Of a stretch of 64,000 bases of DNA, positions 12,006 through 26,500 are shown one piece after another. Each line of letters starts with the position of its first letter. Within the stretch, counting starts at the first letter, position 1. The position numbers and the translations under genes are program-made. The stretch spans positions 357,273 to 421,272 of the forward strand of contig NMRA01000205.1 of assembly GCA_002633005.1 (NCBI GenBank). The letters are read 5' to 3'. Source of the DNA: Phoronis australis (Eukaryota; Phoronida; Phoronidae). A model generated the notes under the pieces. It made no database searches and had not been told where the DNA came from. It saw nothing but the letters and a program-made list of their open reading frames with translations.

Positions 12006-13700
12006 ACTTATATCCACTCGAAAAATGACCGTAGATAGTGTTAAAGTGTAAAGTCTCCGGCATTGATTTCAACGAACGGCTGGCAGACAGCGACGAGAAT
12101 ATTGTCGAGTTGTAATAGGTTCCTTATTTTACTGCTCTGGTCAAAGCTAATAAGTTCAAAAAGTCTATGAATAATCCCATAAATGCGTTTTTATGGCCAT
12201 AAAATATATTATATCCCTTTAACTTACAAAAACGTGGAACGGATCACAAACAAAAGCTTCGATTTTTTTGCAATAAAATAATCCCCCAGTTAGTGAAACC
12301 GTTACAGAAACGAAAAAGTTACTCATGTCTTAAGTAATAGTCTTTCCCCTTCGTTTTAGCTAAAGTCTTCCCATATTCAAACGAATTTCAAAGTGCCATG
12401 AAGCCGTGAAGCAATCGTCGTTCTAAGAACTGACTAACTGAAATAACAGTTGCACATTAATTTTTATTTCAAATGACAGATTATTAAGCTTGACCAGTGG
12501 TTATTTTGGAGATTCATAACAATGGTGTGCGACATCAAATTTCATAATGACGTCATATCAAGCAATAAGCAAACCCAAGTCCAAACATAAGGCGGTTAGT
12601 TATAATTCAAGCGAGAAGTTTGAATTTACTAAAGAAGAAACTTGTAGCCTGACTGATAACACCAACCAAATTTATTCCAACAACATAACGGAAGCGCCAT
12701 CTAGTGAAATACAGCGAGGTAATCGTAATCTTGAAATTGGCGCACTTTTGAGGATAGTTTGCTCATTCTTATGTGACGTTGCGTGAGTCAAAGTATCTCA
12801 AAAACCAATTCGGTTGCCTTTTATTTTTCTTATTTCATAGAAAGCACGATGGGCATCAATAAAACGTAAAAGAAAATAGCGAAGTAGTTTTTTATGACGA
12901 AGCCAAACGCGAAGATTTGAGGTTCAACAAATGCGTTACTTACGCCGACAGATGGACATGAGTGAGTCGGGAATTTTATTAAAAGTCGTTAAAACATAAA
13001 ACAGATATCGCACAACGCAATTAGTCTATTTTTAAAAGATTTCCAATCATGAATTTAATTAAATGCCGCTTTTCAGTGACCAATGAACATTTCAAATTCT
13101 GTCAGCTGTGACGGGGGAAATTAATTCGGTGACACCCGCTTTTTTCTTTGCAGACTTCGTGTAGACAAAGACCAAAATAAAAAATAAGACTATTAAAAAT
13201 CAACGATCAATCAAAACTCTTAACTTAAACCGATTTAATCAAAATGGTTTACGAAATAATGATCTTTCAGGAAGACATCAATAATCATAACATTTTATTT
13301 GTGGCGTGCGTGCACCAACAAAATGGCCCCCACATTGAATAACAAAGAAATTCTCTTATGACAAAAACACAACACATACGGGAATGTAATCTACGAAATA
13401 TTTATCTTTAATTTTCGATTCAATCAGTGATGAGACTTGTTCTATGTTCATAAATGCGAAAATATGTTAATGGGTATTGTGCACATACATAATTTGAACA
13501 ATAACTTACTATTGATCAACAGATCAGACAACAGTCGAAGTAACCAGCATAATGTATTCGCTTGTACATATGCTGCTGACACGAAACTAAATATACCCTG
13601 GAACCCCATTCTCGACGCTTCTCGATGATTTATTCAGGCAGTTTTGGCTAAGTCAATTCAACTATTGCAAGAATTAGATTTGAGGTTAGTTGAGTATTCA

Positions 13701-13857
13701 GGGGCGGATCCGGGATTTTTAAAAAGGGGGATTGCATTAACTACTTTTTAAAGAAGGGGGTGCAAGTCAACTATATGAAAATTATAGATTTGATATCAGT
13801 AAAAACAAGGGAAAGGGTGGGGGTTCGGACACCCTTGACCCTCCTGGATCCGCCTTT
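13701..13857. mobile_element. Foldback element with GGCGGATCC ends
   Basis: The left end GGGGCGGATCCGGG and the right end CCTGGATCCGCCTT are inverted copies around about 130 bases rich in purine runs. It has no coding content. The form is that of a small MITE. Confidence 0.5.
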
Positions 13858-14400
13858 GGAATTGCTTTAGATATTTGCGTCAATCTTCATTCACCCAAGG
13901 TGTCTTTCCCATAATTATTTGGTTTAGCCCTGAGAATTTATGAAGTTGTCATAGTATTTGCTTTGCGTTTGTGGGACTTCGCAACTATGGCTATGGTAGG
14001 CGTGGCGTCCCTGTGACTGTCAGAACTGTCCATTGTTTTGGTTTCCGCAATTTAGATCTAATGTCGCACGACGGACGTGTAACAAATACGAGTGCGAATA
14101 TACAAATAACTTTTACGAATGTATAATGATAATGTATGGCCGCCGCTGCTTTGCCAGCCTCGTACGACGTATGTGACAGGGTCTTCCGATATTGGACGTT
14201 GAATATTTCGAACGAAAGTAATTAGCAAAAAATTCCGATATAATGGGATCATTATTCTGATACCCGCGAATACAATGTGTCGATGTAAGCTTAATTAGTC
14301 TGCAGACATCCTACATCTTCCCGACATCAGAAAATAGCGTTTGTGGAGATTTTGCGGAAATGATATCAATATTCACACAATTCACGTCTAATACTCACGT

Positions 14401-14480
14401 AATTCCAGGTCCACAAGCAAAGTTTTGTTGCGACCGCTGAAGCCACGAGTTCGAATCCGTTTTGGTGCTCAGGCTGATCT
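14401..14480 (+). repeat. SINE-like element, copy on plus strand
   Basis: It shares ordered blocks with 11938-12005 on the opposite strand, including a near-consensus B box (GAGTTCGAATCC) and the terminal GGCTGATCT. Two independent insertions in opposite orientation argue for a retroposed family derived from a tRNA. Confidence 0.45.
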
Positions 14481-14515
14481 AAAAAACAATTTTCTCGGCG
14501 GCCGTGTCACTTTAC

Positions 14516-14663
14516 ATGGGCGGCACACCATAGGGGGCTGGGGGAGACTATAGCCCCCCACCCCACTTTTTCCGTGCTACGCCGCACATGGTCTATAGGC
14601 GGTGCACCACAGGGGGACTGAAGGGGCTTTAGCCCTCACTTTTTTCAGTGCTACGCCGCCCAT
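14516..14663 (+). mobile_element. Two tandem copies of the ATGGGCGGCG mini-foldback
   Basis: Copy one spans 14516-14589 and copy two 14592-14663. Each has the GGCGGYGCACCA start, an ACTATAGCCCCCCA-type middle and the TGCTACGCCGC end seen at 2377-2446. The end of copy two, TACGCCGCCCAT, is the best preserved. Confidence 0.6.
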
Positions 14664-17600
14664 GCTTTAACGCGAAACATCCTATAGGGGGAAAATGACA
14701 TACCTAACAGTAAACTGTCTAATTTTGATGTCTATATTATGATGTGTAATTCTTGCAGTTGTGTTGGTCTAGGCCAGCCTGTCTGGCAAAATTTGACATG
14801 ACTCACCCGTTTTCACGCGATTCCATCGCTCTAGCTAGATTTTATTCAGTTAAGTACGCATATTTCAACCATATGGTGTTAGTGGAATAGAAATGGTAAC
14901 GCCATGAAAAGATATTGCATATCTGTATCAAGACTCGTCTGTTTGAAAATCACACTACATGTGTGTATAGTAAAGAAAATTATCCTTCCTGTACATATTG
15001 AGTTACAGTTGTCAACTAGCCTTCTGTCAAAAACAACTTTTTAGGCCCTACTTAAAGATATCCTGTCCGCTTTATTGCAGTTAAAAACTTCATAAAATGG
15101 ATTTTAGCGCAAGTTATTTCAGTCGAAACTTAAGCTCATGCTCATTTACAACTCCAAATATTTTTAAGCTTGCTGAACTTAATATGGATTTTTGGTTTGA
15201 TTTTCATTTTAAGTGGTGCATCACAACCTAAAATGGCCACTGTAGTGAGTGACAGCTGACTTATGCATTATGGGTACTCATTCAACGGTGCCGCCATATG
15301 CAATGAGGTTTCTGCGGAATCCTCGCCAAAATTCTTAAAAAACTTGAAACAATCAATGGTAAAATAAAGCAAACACAAAAATTACGAAATGCTTATATTT
15401 TAGTGATAGCTTTCGACTGACGAAACGTGTATTCTAAATTGGTAAATATAAATTAGAAAAGAGCACCTTTAAAATGTTATAATTTTTATCTTCTCGAGCT
15501 TCGTCAACAAACTTTTGTATAACCTAAACAAATCTTCCCCTTATCGAGAGAAGGGGTCTTGGTGATTTTTATACAAACACAAATGTAGTGTGATATTGAA
15601 ACAGCTGAATATCAGGCCAGATGTGCTCAGCTGCACGAGGTGGATGTCGATCTGAAGATCTAGCAGCAATGATACCGTAGGTCTGTGCATGGCCTTATTT
15701 AATCTGACAAACACAAACGTAGGGGTAAAACATGCATGTTTGTTCAACAAAAATAAACGTTTTCAAAGTAGGTCATGCACTAAATATTGTGACACTGTTA
15801 GCCTATGCATTAATATGACACGTTAGCTAAACATTCAGGTCACTCCAACCGACTGCACATCAAGTTCCTTGGACAACCATTTGGCAATAATACACCGTGT
15901 CTTTCATAAATTGTTATAATTATTTCATTCTGTTTTGTTACTTCTTTAACTTACTCTACAGTTTCTTTGAATGCAGTCTTAACACGAGGGTTACCTGGCC
16001 ATGATGCCTACAGGGGCTACAATGTAGCTTTATTTAAAAAAAACACGCAATATTTTAATTCAGTCGAACAGAAATGATGCAGGCCTGGGTCGAGTTCAAC
16101 AACGCTACTTCCTCGATAGAAAAGCAAGATTTTGTGAGTATACGCGAGATATTGCCGTTTATTCTCAATGCAGAGCGCGTAATTTCGGCCAAGAGTTTTC
16201 TCATGCTTGCTTGCCGCATGACACCTAATTTACTGCTAGACCACAATGCATTGCATGTTGATCTGAAGTTCACCCAACCACTGACTACAAGTCTTTACTA
16301 CGACATGTCATCGCGAAGAAAAAAGCACCAACCGGGTTGATAATAACGATCAAGTCACGCAGTAGTTGGCTTATCATGACTGGAGGTTTGACAGCATTAG
16401 ATCTGCGCTGCAGCTACACAGTATACATCAGGATGTAGGCTACTTACTGCACAGGTTTTCCAAGACTTCAATGGTTTATATCAACATTAGTCATCCTCAT
16501 GCGATTGACACACAAGGCATCAAGCACAACTGTTATTGTATCAGCTGGCACAGGACGTAGACCTTTACCGCACAGCAACACACGGTCAGCTGAACAACTG
16601 GTTCAAGTCGATTTGATACAGACAGCGACAGAAAATAGATGTTTTGATGATAACCTTATCAAACGTCGTTGAAACTTGTCAAATGCGACATAGGACAGGA
16701 ACTGAACCTGAACCGTGCTGAGGGAATACGCTCGAAAGCAGAAAACAATTCTGTTTGACTTCATTGGTAGGGACAAGAAAATGTTTGCTTGCAGAACAAT
16801 GGATGCATACAGGGTCTTTGTAGATGAAATCAAACGAGCTGTGACAATGCACATTTGTCTCTGCATAACACACAATCACAAAAAAATGTCACGCTCTGCT
16901 AACATTTTTGACTGACTGCCGCAAAGATAGTACTTGCAGTAGCGATTTACAAGGGAGTGGTTCAGTCGGGGTTTAAAACCCGTAAATGACCTTTGTGACG
17001 AAATAAATTTTCTGTCGTTGTTTGGCAATAGCAGATTGAGAAGATGTTCAGGAGGTGGCGCAATACCCCTAAAAAGGTACAGAACCCTCTTACAGTCCGG
17101 CATCCTTTTGAGACAAGAAGTAGATATCCCCGCCGTAACTGTTTTACATTTCACCACCCCGAGCTGCCGGGCTGCTGTTGGTTAATTGTGGGAAGACAAC
17201 CAACTAAGAAACTTAGTAATGCCACGTACTAAAATTGGAGTTATTTGGTTGACATACAACAACCAATAGCTGCATCATTGGTGGTCAAAAACGATAACTT
17301 GCAAGGACAGAAACTCTTTGGGGATGGTTTGTTGTCAACCAATTAAGTCACTTTCTAACAGCTTTACAGTGGTCAAACAGAACAAAGGGTCTTGAAGTTA
17401 AGGCAATTCAGTGGGGGACATGTCTCTCCAAATGAAACCCATTACCGTATCAGGGCTCGATTAACAAATTATGAAATGGTACAGAACGGTTCCAAACTGA
17501 TACTGACGGACATGACACAGTGCTGCACAAGTTCTCAGAAATGCTGTATACTGAATACAAGGCAATGCAATGAAGCTCAGAGGACATGTCTTCCACATAA

Positions 17601-17793
17601 TGCCGACATCAAATGAAAACCCAACCCAACACAATACAATGGGAAACCAGAGAAATCCGAGATTACCATTACACCTCGAAGAAAAAGTTCTCGACTAATT
17701 TGGCTGAACGCAGAGACCCGTACAGTTACTTCTTTCGTACACATCGGAGGTAATACCAAAGATACCACAAAAGCCCGAAAAATACCCCTCCCC

Positions 17794-17798
<5 letters not shown>

Positions 17799-17850
<52 letters not shown>
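17799..17850. repeat. (TA)n microsatellite
   Basis: About 26 uninterrupted TA units. It produces a spurious alternating Ile-Tyr open frame on the minus strand. Confidence 0.97.
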
Positions 17851-17853
<3 letters not shown>

Positions 17854-20800
17854 CATTTAAACATCTTAGTTGGGGGCGCGTCCCTGCTATCAACTCCTTC
17901 TACAGTGTATGACAACAGCGGATGTGGCCAAGGAAACCAAACCCTCCTCAGTCTCATCCTCCTGAAATTACATTTAGCCAAGTTGCCGAAAAGGCAATCG
18001 CGAAGATTTAACTTCTCGAAATTTTGGTCGAGATCCCCATCACGGCACCCTAGATCCGCCGGAGAATGGAAGAGCATATAAGTGGATTTAACAACCGGTG
18101 AACTGCACACACTAAGATAAACCTAATGAGTGCTGGCCACATCTTGAAATTAACTCTTTCCCGAAAACACTCGGTAAACCCACAAAAACGGTACTGGTTT
18201 CAAAAAATTTGCTTACTTAATAAGTAAAATAAAAGTTACAACACTTCGAGAAAACCTCTGCCAAGGTATTCAATTTCCCACGCGGTTCGCAATCATATTC
18301 TTGATATCTAAAAAATGTAGTCCTTAGTGTTTTTTAAACAACCATCCAGAAACCTATTCGATTTTTGACCTATCTCACGAAATTTAAGAAAAAAAATTGT
18401 GTTCATTACTTTTTTTGTGCAATGCAGCAATCATATAAATAGACAGACAGCTCTTTATGACGGTAAGTCATAACCTCTCCGCCGGAGGCAACTATGACCC
18501 ACATAGAGTCATTCAATAGAGAATAACGCTTGCAACTGTGGCAACCAACTTTTTAAATAAATCGACATGAGTTTTATGCCATGCAGGCAAGATAGAACAC
18601 TGGGAACATAAAAACGAGCAATATATGGCAATTGTTCCATGTTTAGTTCTACTTGCTGTCAAAACACGCGGTTCGTCACAGCACACACCAGAAAAGTGTC
18701 ACTGCGTGAACATTTTGGCATGATGGCCAATTGCCATTATCTCCCTGATCACCTCATTACAGGAAAATTAGGCGTTATTGTAGTCTGGTGATATTCACAA
18801 TTTTGGACGTGTACTTTGTTCGGGCAATTGATCCTTACAATAGTGCTTGAATTTGTGATCTGTGTCCTGACAAAACTTGATGTTTTTCTTTTGTGACTTT
18901 GGCATTCAGTCTGTTCTTGGCCGAGCAGATTTTGGGTTTCTATCGTTTGGCTTCAAGTTGTAGACAGATTTTAGCCTGAGCTTCAGTGATTTCGTGAAAA
19001 AGGCCGCCGTCCATGGACTGATTTTTAGCTAAAGGACACAGGATAAAAGACTTTTTCGAAAAATAGCCCCTACGAGCCTGTTTCCCAAGACCCACTCGCT
19101 TGAACTGTCATATTAATAAAATCAGATTACGAATGGCTTAGCTTGTTTCACGAAAATCAATCAGAAAACCTGTTCAGTACAACTCGAAGACAAAAGACAG
19201 AAATTCGTAGTCAGCTCGAATATACGGAAGACAAAACCTTTCGTGATATGCAAAAGACAAAAAACTTACTTTTGGCTATAGAAGTCAGATTTCTGATTTT
19301 TGGCTAAAGTCAACAGACTCTTCGAAAAACGTACCCAGGGATTACACATAGAAGAAGAGAATGGTCTTTTTAAAATATTCTTCTGCAAATCTCGTCAATC
19401 CCGTGGCAGTGCTATCATTACTTCTGTGCCTCCTAATTTCAGCCGCCCGGCACTCCATGCAGTTTGACTAACACTCACTCTGAGTGCGCCTTGCTGTGCT
19501 TAAGTCTTTTGACTATAAAAATAATCTGTGTGCCGCTCGTGAAAATTCTCCTCAGCTTTTCGAGCTGACGGACAGAAAGCACACCACGGGGAATCTCCGG
19601 TAGTCAACATAACCCGCTGTGTCACGACCAACCTAGCAAGATCATGCGTTCTCAGGCTTCCCTCTGGCTCCTGCAAGCTCTAAATACTGAAAAATCCCTG
19701 TTTCGGTTTTAATTTCTATGTTCAAAGTAAATCCAAATAATTTAATGCTACGACGTGACCGGAATTCTGTCTCGTGACTTACCTGAGGAACGATGCCACA
19801 ATAACACAAAGTACAGTCGATAAATACCACACAGTTTTATCCTTTTCTATAATAAGAGCCACTATCACTAACTACCTGAACTTTATCCTCCATATTCACT
19901 TAAGTAAACGTGGACCACAGACCTCCCTGTTCCCCCCATAATGGGGACATCTTTGCATGTGTACTATCTGTGTGTTACGGCAACCACCCGGTTACGTCGA
20001 TGACGCTGTTAATAATATGCGTGTGCGCGGATATGTATTTGTACGCTGTAACACGCCAAAGGTCAGTATTAAATCATGATGGTAGGACGCGAACAGCTGT
20101 TATCATTAGTAGTGTGTACATCGTTGAAAGATTCGCCCAGCGATCGATCCCAACTCCCCGTACATTGTATACGCTCCGCCGAGACGCGCCGTGCAAGTGA
20201 CAGTGTGTAAATGACAACCCATTGATGGAAATCACTCTTCCGCGCCTTAAAGGCCCAAGGCATTCATATTTACATGATTGTGCGCCTGCTTGCGGATTTA
20301 GGCTTATGCACCAATAAACAAACCATATATTACTATACGGTTGAGTAATTTGTTTCAGTGGATATTAACTGAAAAACATGAAGGATAGAAAACACTAAAA
20401 CATTCATGCGCCAAAGTGACACTCACCTGCGCTTGAGTGAACCTAATTAAGGCGCATGCACCATATGGTTATCAGTGACAAGCGTCAGAGCGAATACATC
20501 CCCATGGGTTTCATTCTGCGTACATACGGCATTTTAAATTATCATTATTGCATTTGGACACGGTCCGTTCACGGCTTGAGTCTCCTGACCAGCTGTCAAA
20601 AAACTAGGCAAGAAACAAAAAAGGCGGAAACATATTTTAAGCCTGGACTGTGTAATTACATTAGATTGTTCAGGAACCACTATATGTAGTCTCACTGACG
20701 ACAGAAATGGATTGAAAGAAACATTGAAAACAATGAAATTGCGAAATAGCTAATTATAAGTAGCATCCCAGCCTGGTCAATTTTTAAAATGAGCGGCCGC

Positions 20801-23410
20801 AGGTATCACAAACGTCATGGCGATAATTTCTCTAATTACAGCCAGGCAATTCTGCTACATACGACCAAGGGTAATTATGTGGCGGCTACTCACGAGCATC
20901 GACTGTTGTTGCATATATATGATGGTAGACCGATACTGACACTGCAAACATGTCTAAGCTAGCTGTTAATAACGATGATGTGTACATTGGCAATATTTCT
21001 CCAGTATTAGCCTACTTGCTGCATCATCATGTTGTAGAAATGTTGCCCAGTGTATACACAAAAAATCAGACTTCCAACATGTGATCTCCCTGAAGTCATG
21101 CATGTGATGTAGGCTTAGACAAATGGCAGCCTGGATTCTTGTAGCATAGCTTGTCATCGCCTCCTCAAAAGACAATACCCCATTCTCGCCCATCATGTGA
21201 ATGAATGGCATGGGTACAGTTCAGTAACGATAGGACCTGCGCTCTAGTAAGTTTGCGTCTAAGATGTTGTCAACTTAATTGTTGTCCACGTGTTCACGGG
21301 ACATGCTGCTAAGTCGGTTTGGAAAATGAGGAAGTATTGTGAAAATGTTACTACGAGGTGCACCCTAATTTATACACACTTGCCCAAGTCGTCCATATCC
21401 TAATTTCGCCAACAAGGTTGAAGGTTTTTGTACTTATTGGTTCTTTCTACTAATGATATCATAGACACGGAGACTGCTGTGACTACATGCAGTTTGATTA
21501 CTGGTCAATACATCAGCGTCATCTATCGACCAATCTCGCTGATGCACGACATGTTTTTAAAATGCCAAAACTAAAGTCCTAGTCTCCGTTTGCGAATGAA
21601 ACGAGTCGTCTGCTTGTCAAGGGCCTACCCGCGCGATTTCAAGTGGTTTGACTTCGGCTTTATTGCGTCATCCTAAGATACGCGAGACATTATATTCGAG
21701 ATACTGTTTCTGCAACGCCCGTGTCAAATGAAAGACCTGTCGGCTGACTCGAAGCTTATAGGAAACTCTGAAAAGTGAAATTTTGAGCCATCGGTAAGTG
21801 TCGTGAATTACGGTGCGATTACAAAAGTTTTCATAGACAGTCAAGTTTTAGGCCCTGTCTTCATAACTGCGTTTCCTCTTGGAACTAAAACAACTTTTAC
21901 GGCTTTGCGTTTGACAAAAATGTTTTTCGCCCACACATCGTTTTGCATCATTTTCGTGGATGGGCTTCGCTAATAACACGAGCTGAAGAATTTCCTAATG
22001 GCGCGAGCCATATAAGGTTGGACACTAAAATTTTGTCGAGCCTAAGCTCCGAACTTCAATTGTCTCAAATCTGCATGCAACTTCCTCAGACTGGTACTGC
22101 CTAAACCCGTGAAGCGATTCCGGCTTGCACTCATTATTCTCCCTATGAGTGGTGAATTGGCGACGGGTTTTCCAAAACAAAGTTAACGTAAAATTCTAAT
22201 TTCAAGAAGGCTAAATAATTAACAAGGGGGGGTTCCAGTTGGGCTTACGCTTGGTGAAAATAAAACTTCGGGTTTGAGCCAGCAAAGCCTATGGCAAAGA
22301 CAGGAAATTTGTCATCCCATTCAAAATAATAGAGGTTAATAAAACTGAACTTCCACTTACGTGCTGTTTACTTCTTAGTGCTCAATTTATCATTTAATAT
22401 AGAATTTAATGCAAGAATTAGATTATCTTGTGCTTGATCTTGACATTATGTGCTTTTCTTGGTTGAAGCACAACGAACACTCGGCTTTTCCGGTGCCTGA
22501 CAGCGCGTTCATCGCGGAAAGTCACCTCAATATCAGCAACTGTCGGCTTTCGCAATAGGCCTACGTTAGAAGCCAGCAACCCGTGGTTGTTCCGTTACAA
22601 ACAACGTTATTTTACAAAACCAGAGTTTCAGTCAATTGACACCAGATTGTGTGAAGTTCACTCAAATAACATTCGTGGGCTCGAGAAAATAGACTTTATG
22701 AATTGCTTCCGTAGCGTCCGTGAAAAATCCAGATGTGTACGAAGGCCGTCTGCAATCACAAAATAGTCTGCTTGAATTTGTGATTTTGTTGGTTTTTGAC
22801 ATTTTTGTCGTCAAGTCACCACTCAAAGGCAATTTGATGTGATCAAGAGAAACAAGGTATTCAAAGATTGTGCGAGACTGATTTCGTATAGTTATATGCA
22901 CATCTGAGTAGAAAAGTCTGGGCATACTGATTTTTAGTGTCCAACCTATATGTTTTATTACAGTGAGTGACGTCGGTGGTGATCGAGGAACAGATAAACT
23001 CAAGGGCCTGTGGATAATATGATGGGAGGGCGAAAACGAGTAACTTTTTCTTTTGCCAAAGATTTTCATCCACACAATTAAGCCAACATCACCACGACGT
23101 CAACACTTCGAAAACTTGCGTTTTGCCGCCCTTACGAGTACTATATACAGCGAAAACGGCGATTTCAAAAAGTTACGTTTACCGTCATCCACACGAGTAC
23201 AGGATGCCTTTTCGCCTATTCACACGACTATAAAGAATAAAGTGTTTTGAAAATGCATTCTGGTTGGCGTTTTCAAACAATTGCGTTTGCGTTTTGGTAG
23301 TGGTTTTCAGTGTACAGTTTTGCCGGAACGGCGTGTCCCTAAATGGGGTATGGCAACCTGACATTAGTTTTGGGTAACCAGGCACCAGTTGATTTGTTTC
23401 AGAGAATGCA

Positions 23411-23513
23411 ATGTTGGACCAGAAGAAAAACCTTCGAAACCACTGGAAAACCTTGGTTCACCTAGTTTGTTTGACGACATATTTTTACAAGCACGCATAC
23501 TGCTGGGGAGAAG
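23411..23513 (+). CDS. Receptor exon 1: signal peptide
   Basis: The ATG at 23411 opens 34 codons plus one base. A basic start (MLDQKKNLRNHWK) is followed by the hydrophobic stretch TLVHLVCLTTYFY and a small/polar region before the donor GAAG/GTACGTA. The phase-1 end joins exactly to the kringle exon at 24273, forming a Val codon. A TTGTTTCAG acceptor stands just upstream, so a 5' UTR intron is possible. An upstream ATG eight bases earlier reads another frame and stops soon. Confidence 0.6.
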
Positions 23514-26500
23514 GTACGTAGGTTTTAGACTTTAACCTTAGTCCCTACATATGGGAATTTCAAAGTAACACTGAAATAAATACTTCTACACTTTGGGTCC
23601 CGCCAGCGCGGAAGTGCAAACATCTAAAATACTTTATAAAAGGATTATTCGTTGAAATGGTACGAAAGATTCACACTTCGGTCGTTTCGTTGGCTCGATA
23701 TTAGCACCATTAAAATTCTGATTATCCGACTTCCCGATTGATTTAAAAGCGGGTATGCACTCGCCTTCCAAAACTGACTTGTGATTTAGACCACAATTAC
23801 CGTCACGAAATTGGCAATTTCAAGGCTCAGAAAGAACTGGCATTTTTTTTTCATGAGACCATGCTCGGTACATTGAATGACACGCCGTGACAAGCCAATT
23901 GGACTCAGTCATTCTGCCGAAGCCCTAAAATCACCTCTAATGTGACTAAGTAAGTTTGAGTCCAATTTCATAACGGTAGTGGTCCAAATCAAAGATTGTT
24001 TTTGTGGTTAGTGGCGCTTCTATTATATATCTGCTTTGAAGTAGACAAAAATGCACAAATGATGCCCAGTTCAAGACATCCAAAAATGATCAAGGGACAG
24101 CCACCTGAGCCCATACGTGTAGGTACACGCGCCTATCATTTACAAACCACTCGAGTCAAATCTTCTTAAGGAAGAAACATATTATTTCAGATATAGGCGC
24201 ATAAATTATGTGTACATTGTCCGGCCACGTTAACACATTGGTGGCGGATTCACATTTTTTATGACTTTGTAGTACCTGACGTAGATTGCCTGCGTGATTT
24301 CGCCGGATCTACTTACAAAGGCACGCGGCATCAGACGAGCAGAAGTCGAAAGCTGAGCAAGTCCAGCGACCGCTGCTGGAGGTGGTCCTACGTAGTTCAT
24401 TTCGCCAACAGTCATTCAAAAGTACAGGAAATACGACCAATGTATGATCAATGGAAAACGAACCAACGCGACGTCGATCCCGGCCTCTGCAGAAATCCCA
24501 ACAACGATCCAAATGGTCCGTGGTGTTTCACATTTGCCTCCATAACGGGTGGGGCCGAGTGGAATTACTGCGCCGATATCGACATTTGCCCGTATGGTAC
24601 AAACTTCTCAATTATACAACTTTTTTCAATGAATTCATGCAGAAGCGCGGAAAGCCAAGTGCCATTTTATTTGCGAATTTGTTGAAACCAGTCCGCACGA
24701 CTTCTAATTTGAAAAAAGTCCAACATTTCGCTTCACCATGTAATCAAGGATAAAAAGTTGTTGACTGCACACAAAATCAGTTCAGCAATGCAAGTAAAAG
24801 TAGGCTCTGTTTAATGAAGAGGGTGAATTTCCAAACAATTTAGCGTTGCTGTACACCTACCGTGTGCTTCGCATGTAGTGCAGATACTATGAGCCGGCTC
24901 ACCTTACAATTACCTCCCAACGGCATGTAAAAACGGCGGGCTAGGTAAGGGGTGAAAACAGACAACTTCGGTTAAGAACCCTGCTATCGCATCAGCTGGG
25001 TATTCGCAGTATCGGCTCTAAAACGGGTGGCGGAGGAAAGATTGTGGGAACCGACTATAAACGTTGCTCAATATGATGAGTTAGTCGGTGGGCCAGATTT
25101 TGTAGGGCCTCTAGAAAATGGTTTTTGTGAGTACTTTAGGGGGGCAATTTTGTTTTGGTGTTTTTTAATTCATTTATTAGAGTGTTTTCAAAATCTAAAA
25201 AGTTCCCACATATAAAGTTGCACATTTTTGAGAAATTTGGGTTTGAAGTTACCTAATAATCACCAAAGAGCTTAGTAAACTTATATTTGTAAAAACAACA
25301 GTTTTGGTGACTTTTTTGTAAAACAAGTAATATGGTCCCATCAGTGCCATTGTATTGAACAATATTACACTCACATTACATGTTTTACTATTGTAAATTA
25401 ATTGTAAACAGTGAAATTTAAAAAACGTAAAGAGACACCTAGTGGCAAAAATACAAACTAAGTCTGAATGTTACTAGGAAGTTATTCTGGCATTGTCAGG
25501 CAACAAAAATAACACAAAACACTTGAGACTGGGCAAAATTTGTGCCTCAATGACTAAAACATTGACTAATGGTGTAAAATACAGCTTGTTTGCATAATAC
25601 ACCAGAAATATGTTATAGTACAAAAACAATATAGTTGAATGATCTCTGTGAATGTGCACAAAGACTGTATTAAAATAGATTATTCTGACAGCGTTTATTA
25701 AGCAGTATGAGACAAATACATGACAATGATCAAAGTATGTACTTTCTATGACTTAATCAACAAATAAAATTAACTTTTTAATACAAAAAAGGAAATAACG
25801 GGGTTGGAGGTCTATTTAGGGTTGGCCTGTCAAAGAACTATCCAATGTTATGCAGTCAGTGTTGCTGATGTTACTACAGTTGTCACAGCTGCACATTTCT
25901 GTACAGTTTGACCCAGCATTGCAGCACAAACTCAGTTTCCCAGCACACATGTTCTTTTTGCACTTGCAGCGTTCATCGTTTAGTACTGTCAATGGAGATG
26001 CGGTCATTGCCATACATATTAACTGCAAAGCTCCACCGCCAAGGAGCCAACTATGGTCGATTAGAGAGGGTACAGCACTGCACACTGGTGATTAGCCCGC
26101 AGGCAATGAAGGGTCAAACACTAAGTCCTTGTTTGGAGGCGGGCACTATTTGGGCAAACGTTTGATTCAAAATATGTTACAATGGGCTGTGTTAATTAGA
26201 GTCAGCAAGTGAATTATTGAACACTAGCCTCAATTCACTTTCGTATCTCTTAGTCAGGCACAAACTACAACAGTGAGTAGCTTCAACAATATTTCTTAAG
26301 ATTGCCTGTCCAAATAACTTCATGCACACCAGCTTTCTGAAGAACAGCTTCAAAGTCTTGCTTTATTTTTGAAAGGCAAATGACATCTCCATGTGCTAGA
26401 AGCTTTGATTCAATGAACTCCAAACAAAACTGTAGAAAAACATCTCTGAAAACTGGGGATTCGTCACTCTCCACAATCTTTGTCTTTCTCTTTTTTACAG

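Larger units (their letters stand above)
5778..23410. other. Long gene-poor interval
   Basis: Within these 17.6 kb no open frame shows a recognisable domain, and none has convincing paired splice signals. The interval holds dispersed elements, annotated separately: a 193-bp repeat, tRNA-like and SINE-like pieces, foldbacks and a (TA)n tract. The longest minus-strand frame, at 17577-18110, is created by the (TA)n tract. The 137-codon frame at 22662-23075 shows no family resemblance. Confidence 0.45.

Noticed and set aside
12547-12786. 79-codon plus-strand frame with ATG
   Set aside because: Low-complexity polar sequence without domain, signal peptide or neighbours to support a gene.
16074-16340. 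88-codon frame beginning MMQAWVEFNN
   Set aside because: Looks protein-like in composition but matches nothing I recognise; a minus-strand frame of similar length overlaps it.
17577-18110. 177-codon minus-strand open frame
   Set aside because: Its middle is an Ile-Tyr run from the (TA)n microsatellite, and the rest has no domain or splice support.
22662-23075. 137-codon minus-strand open frame just upstream of the receptor
   Set aside because: No recognisable family, biased composition and no splice signals in register; it may be part of a repeat.
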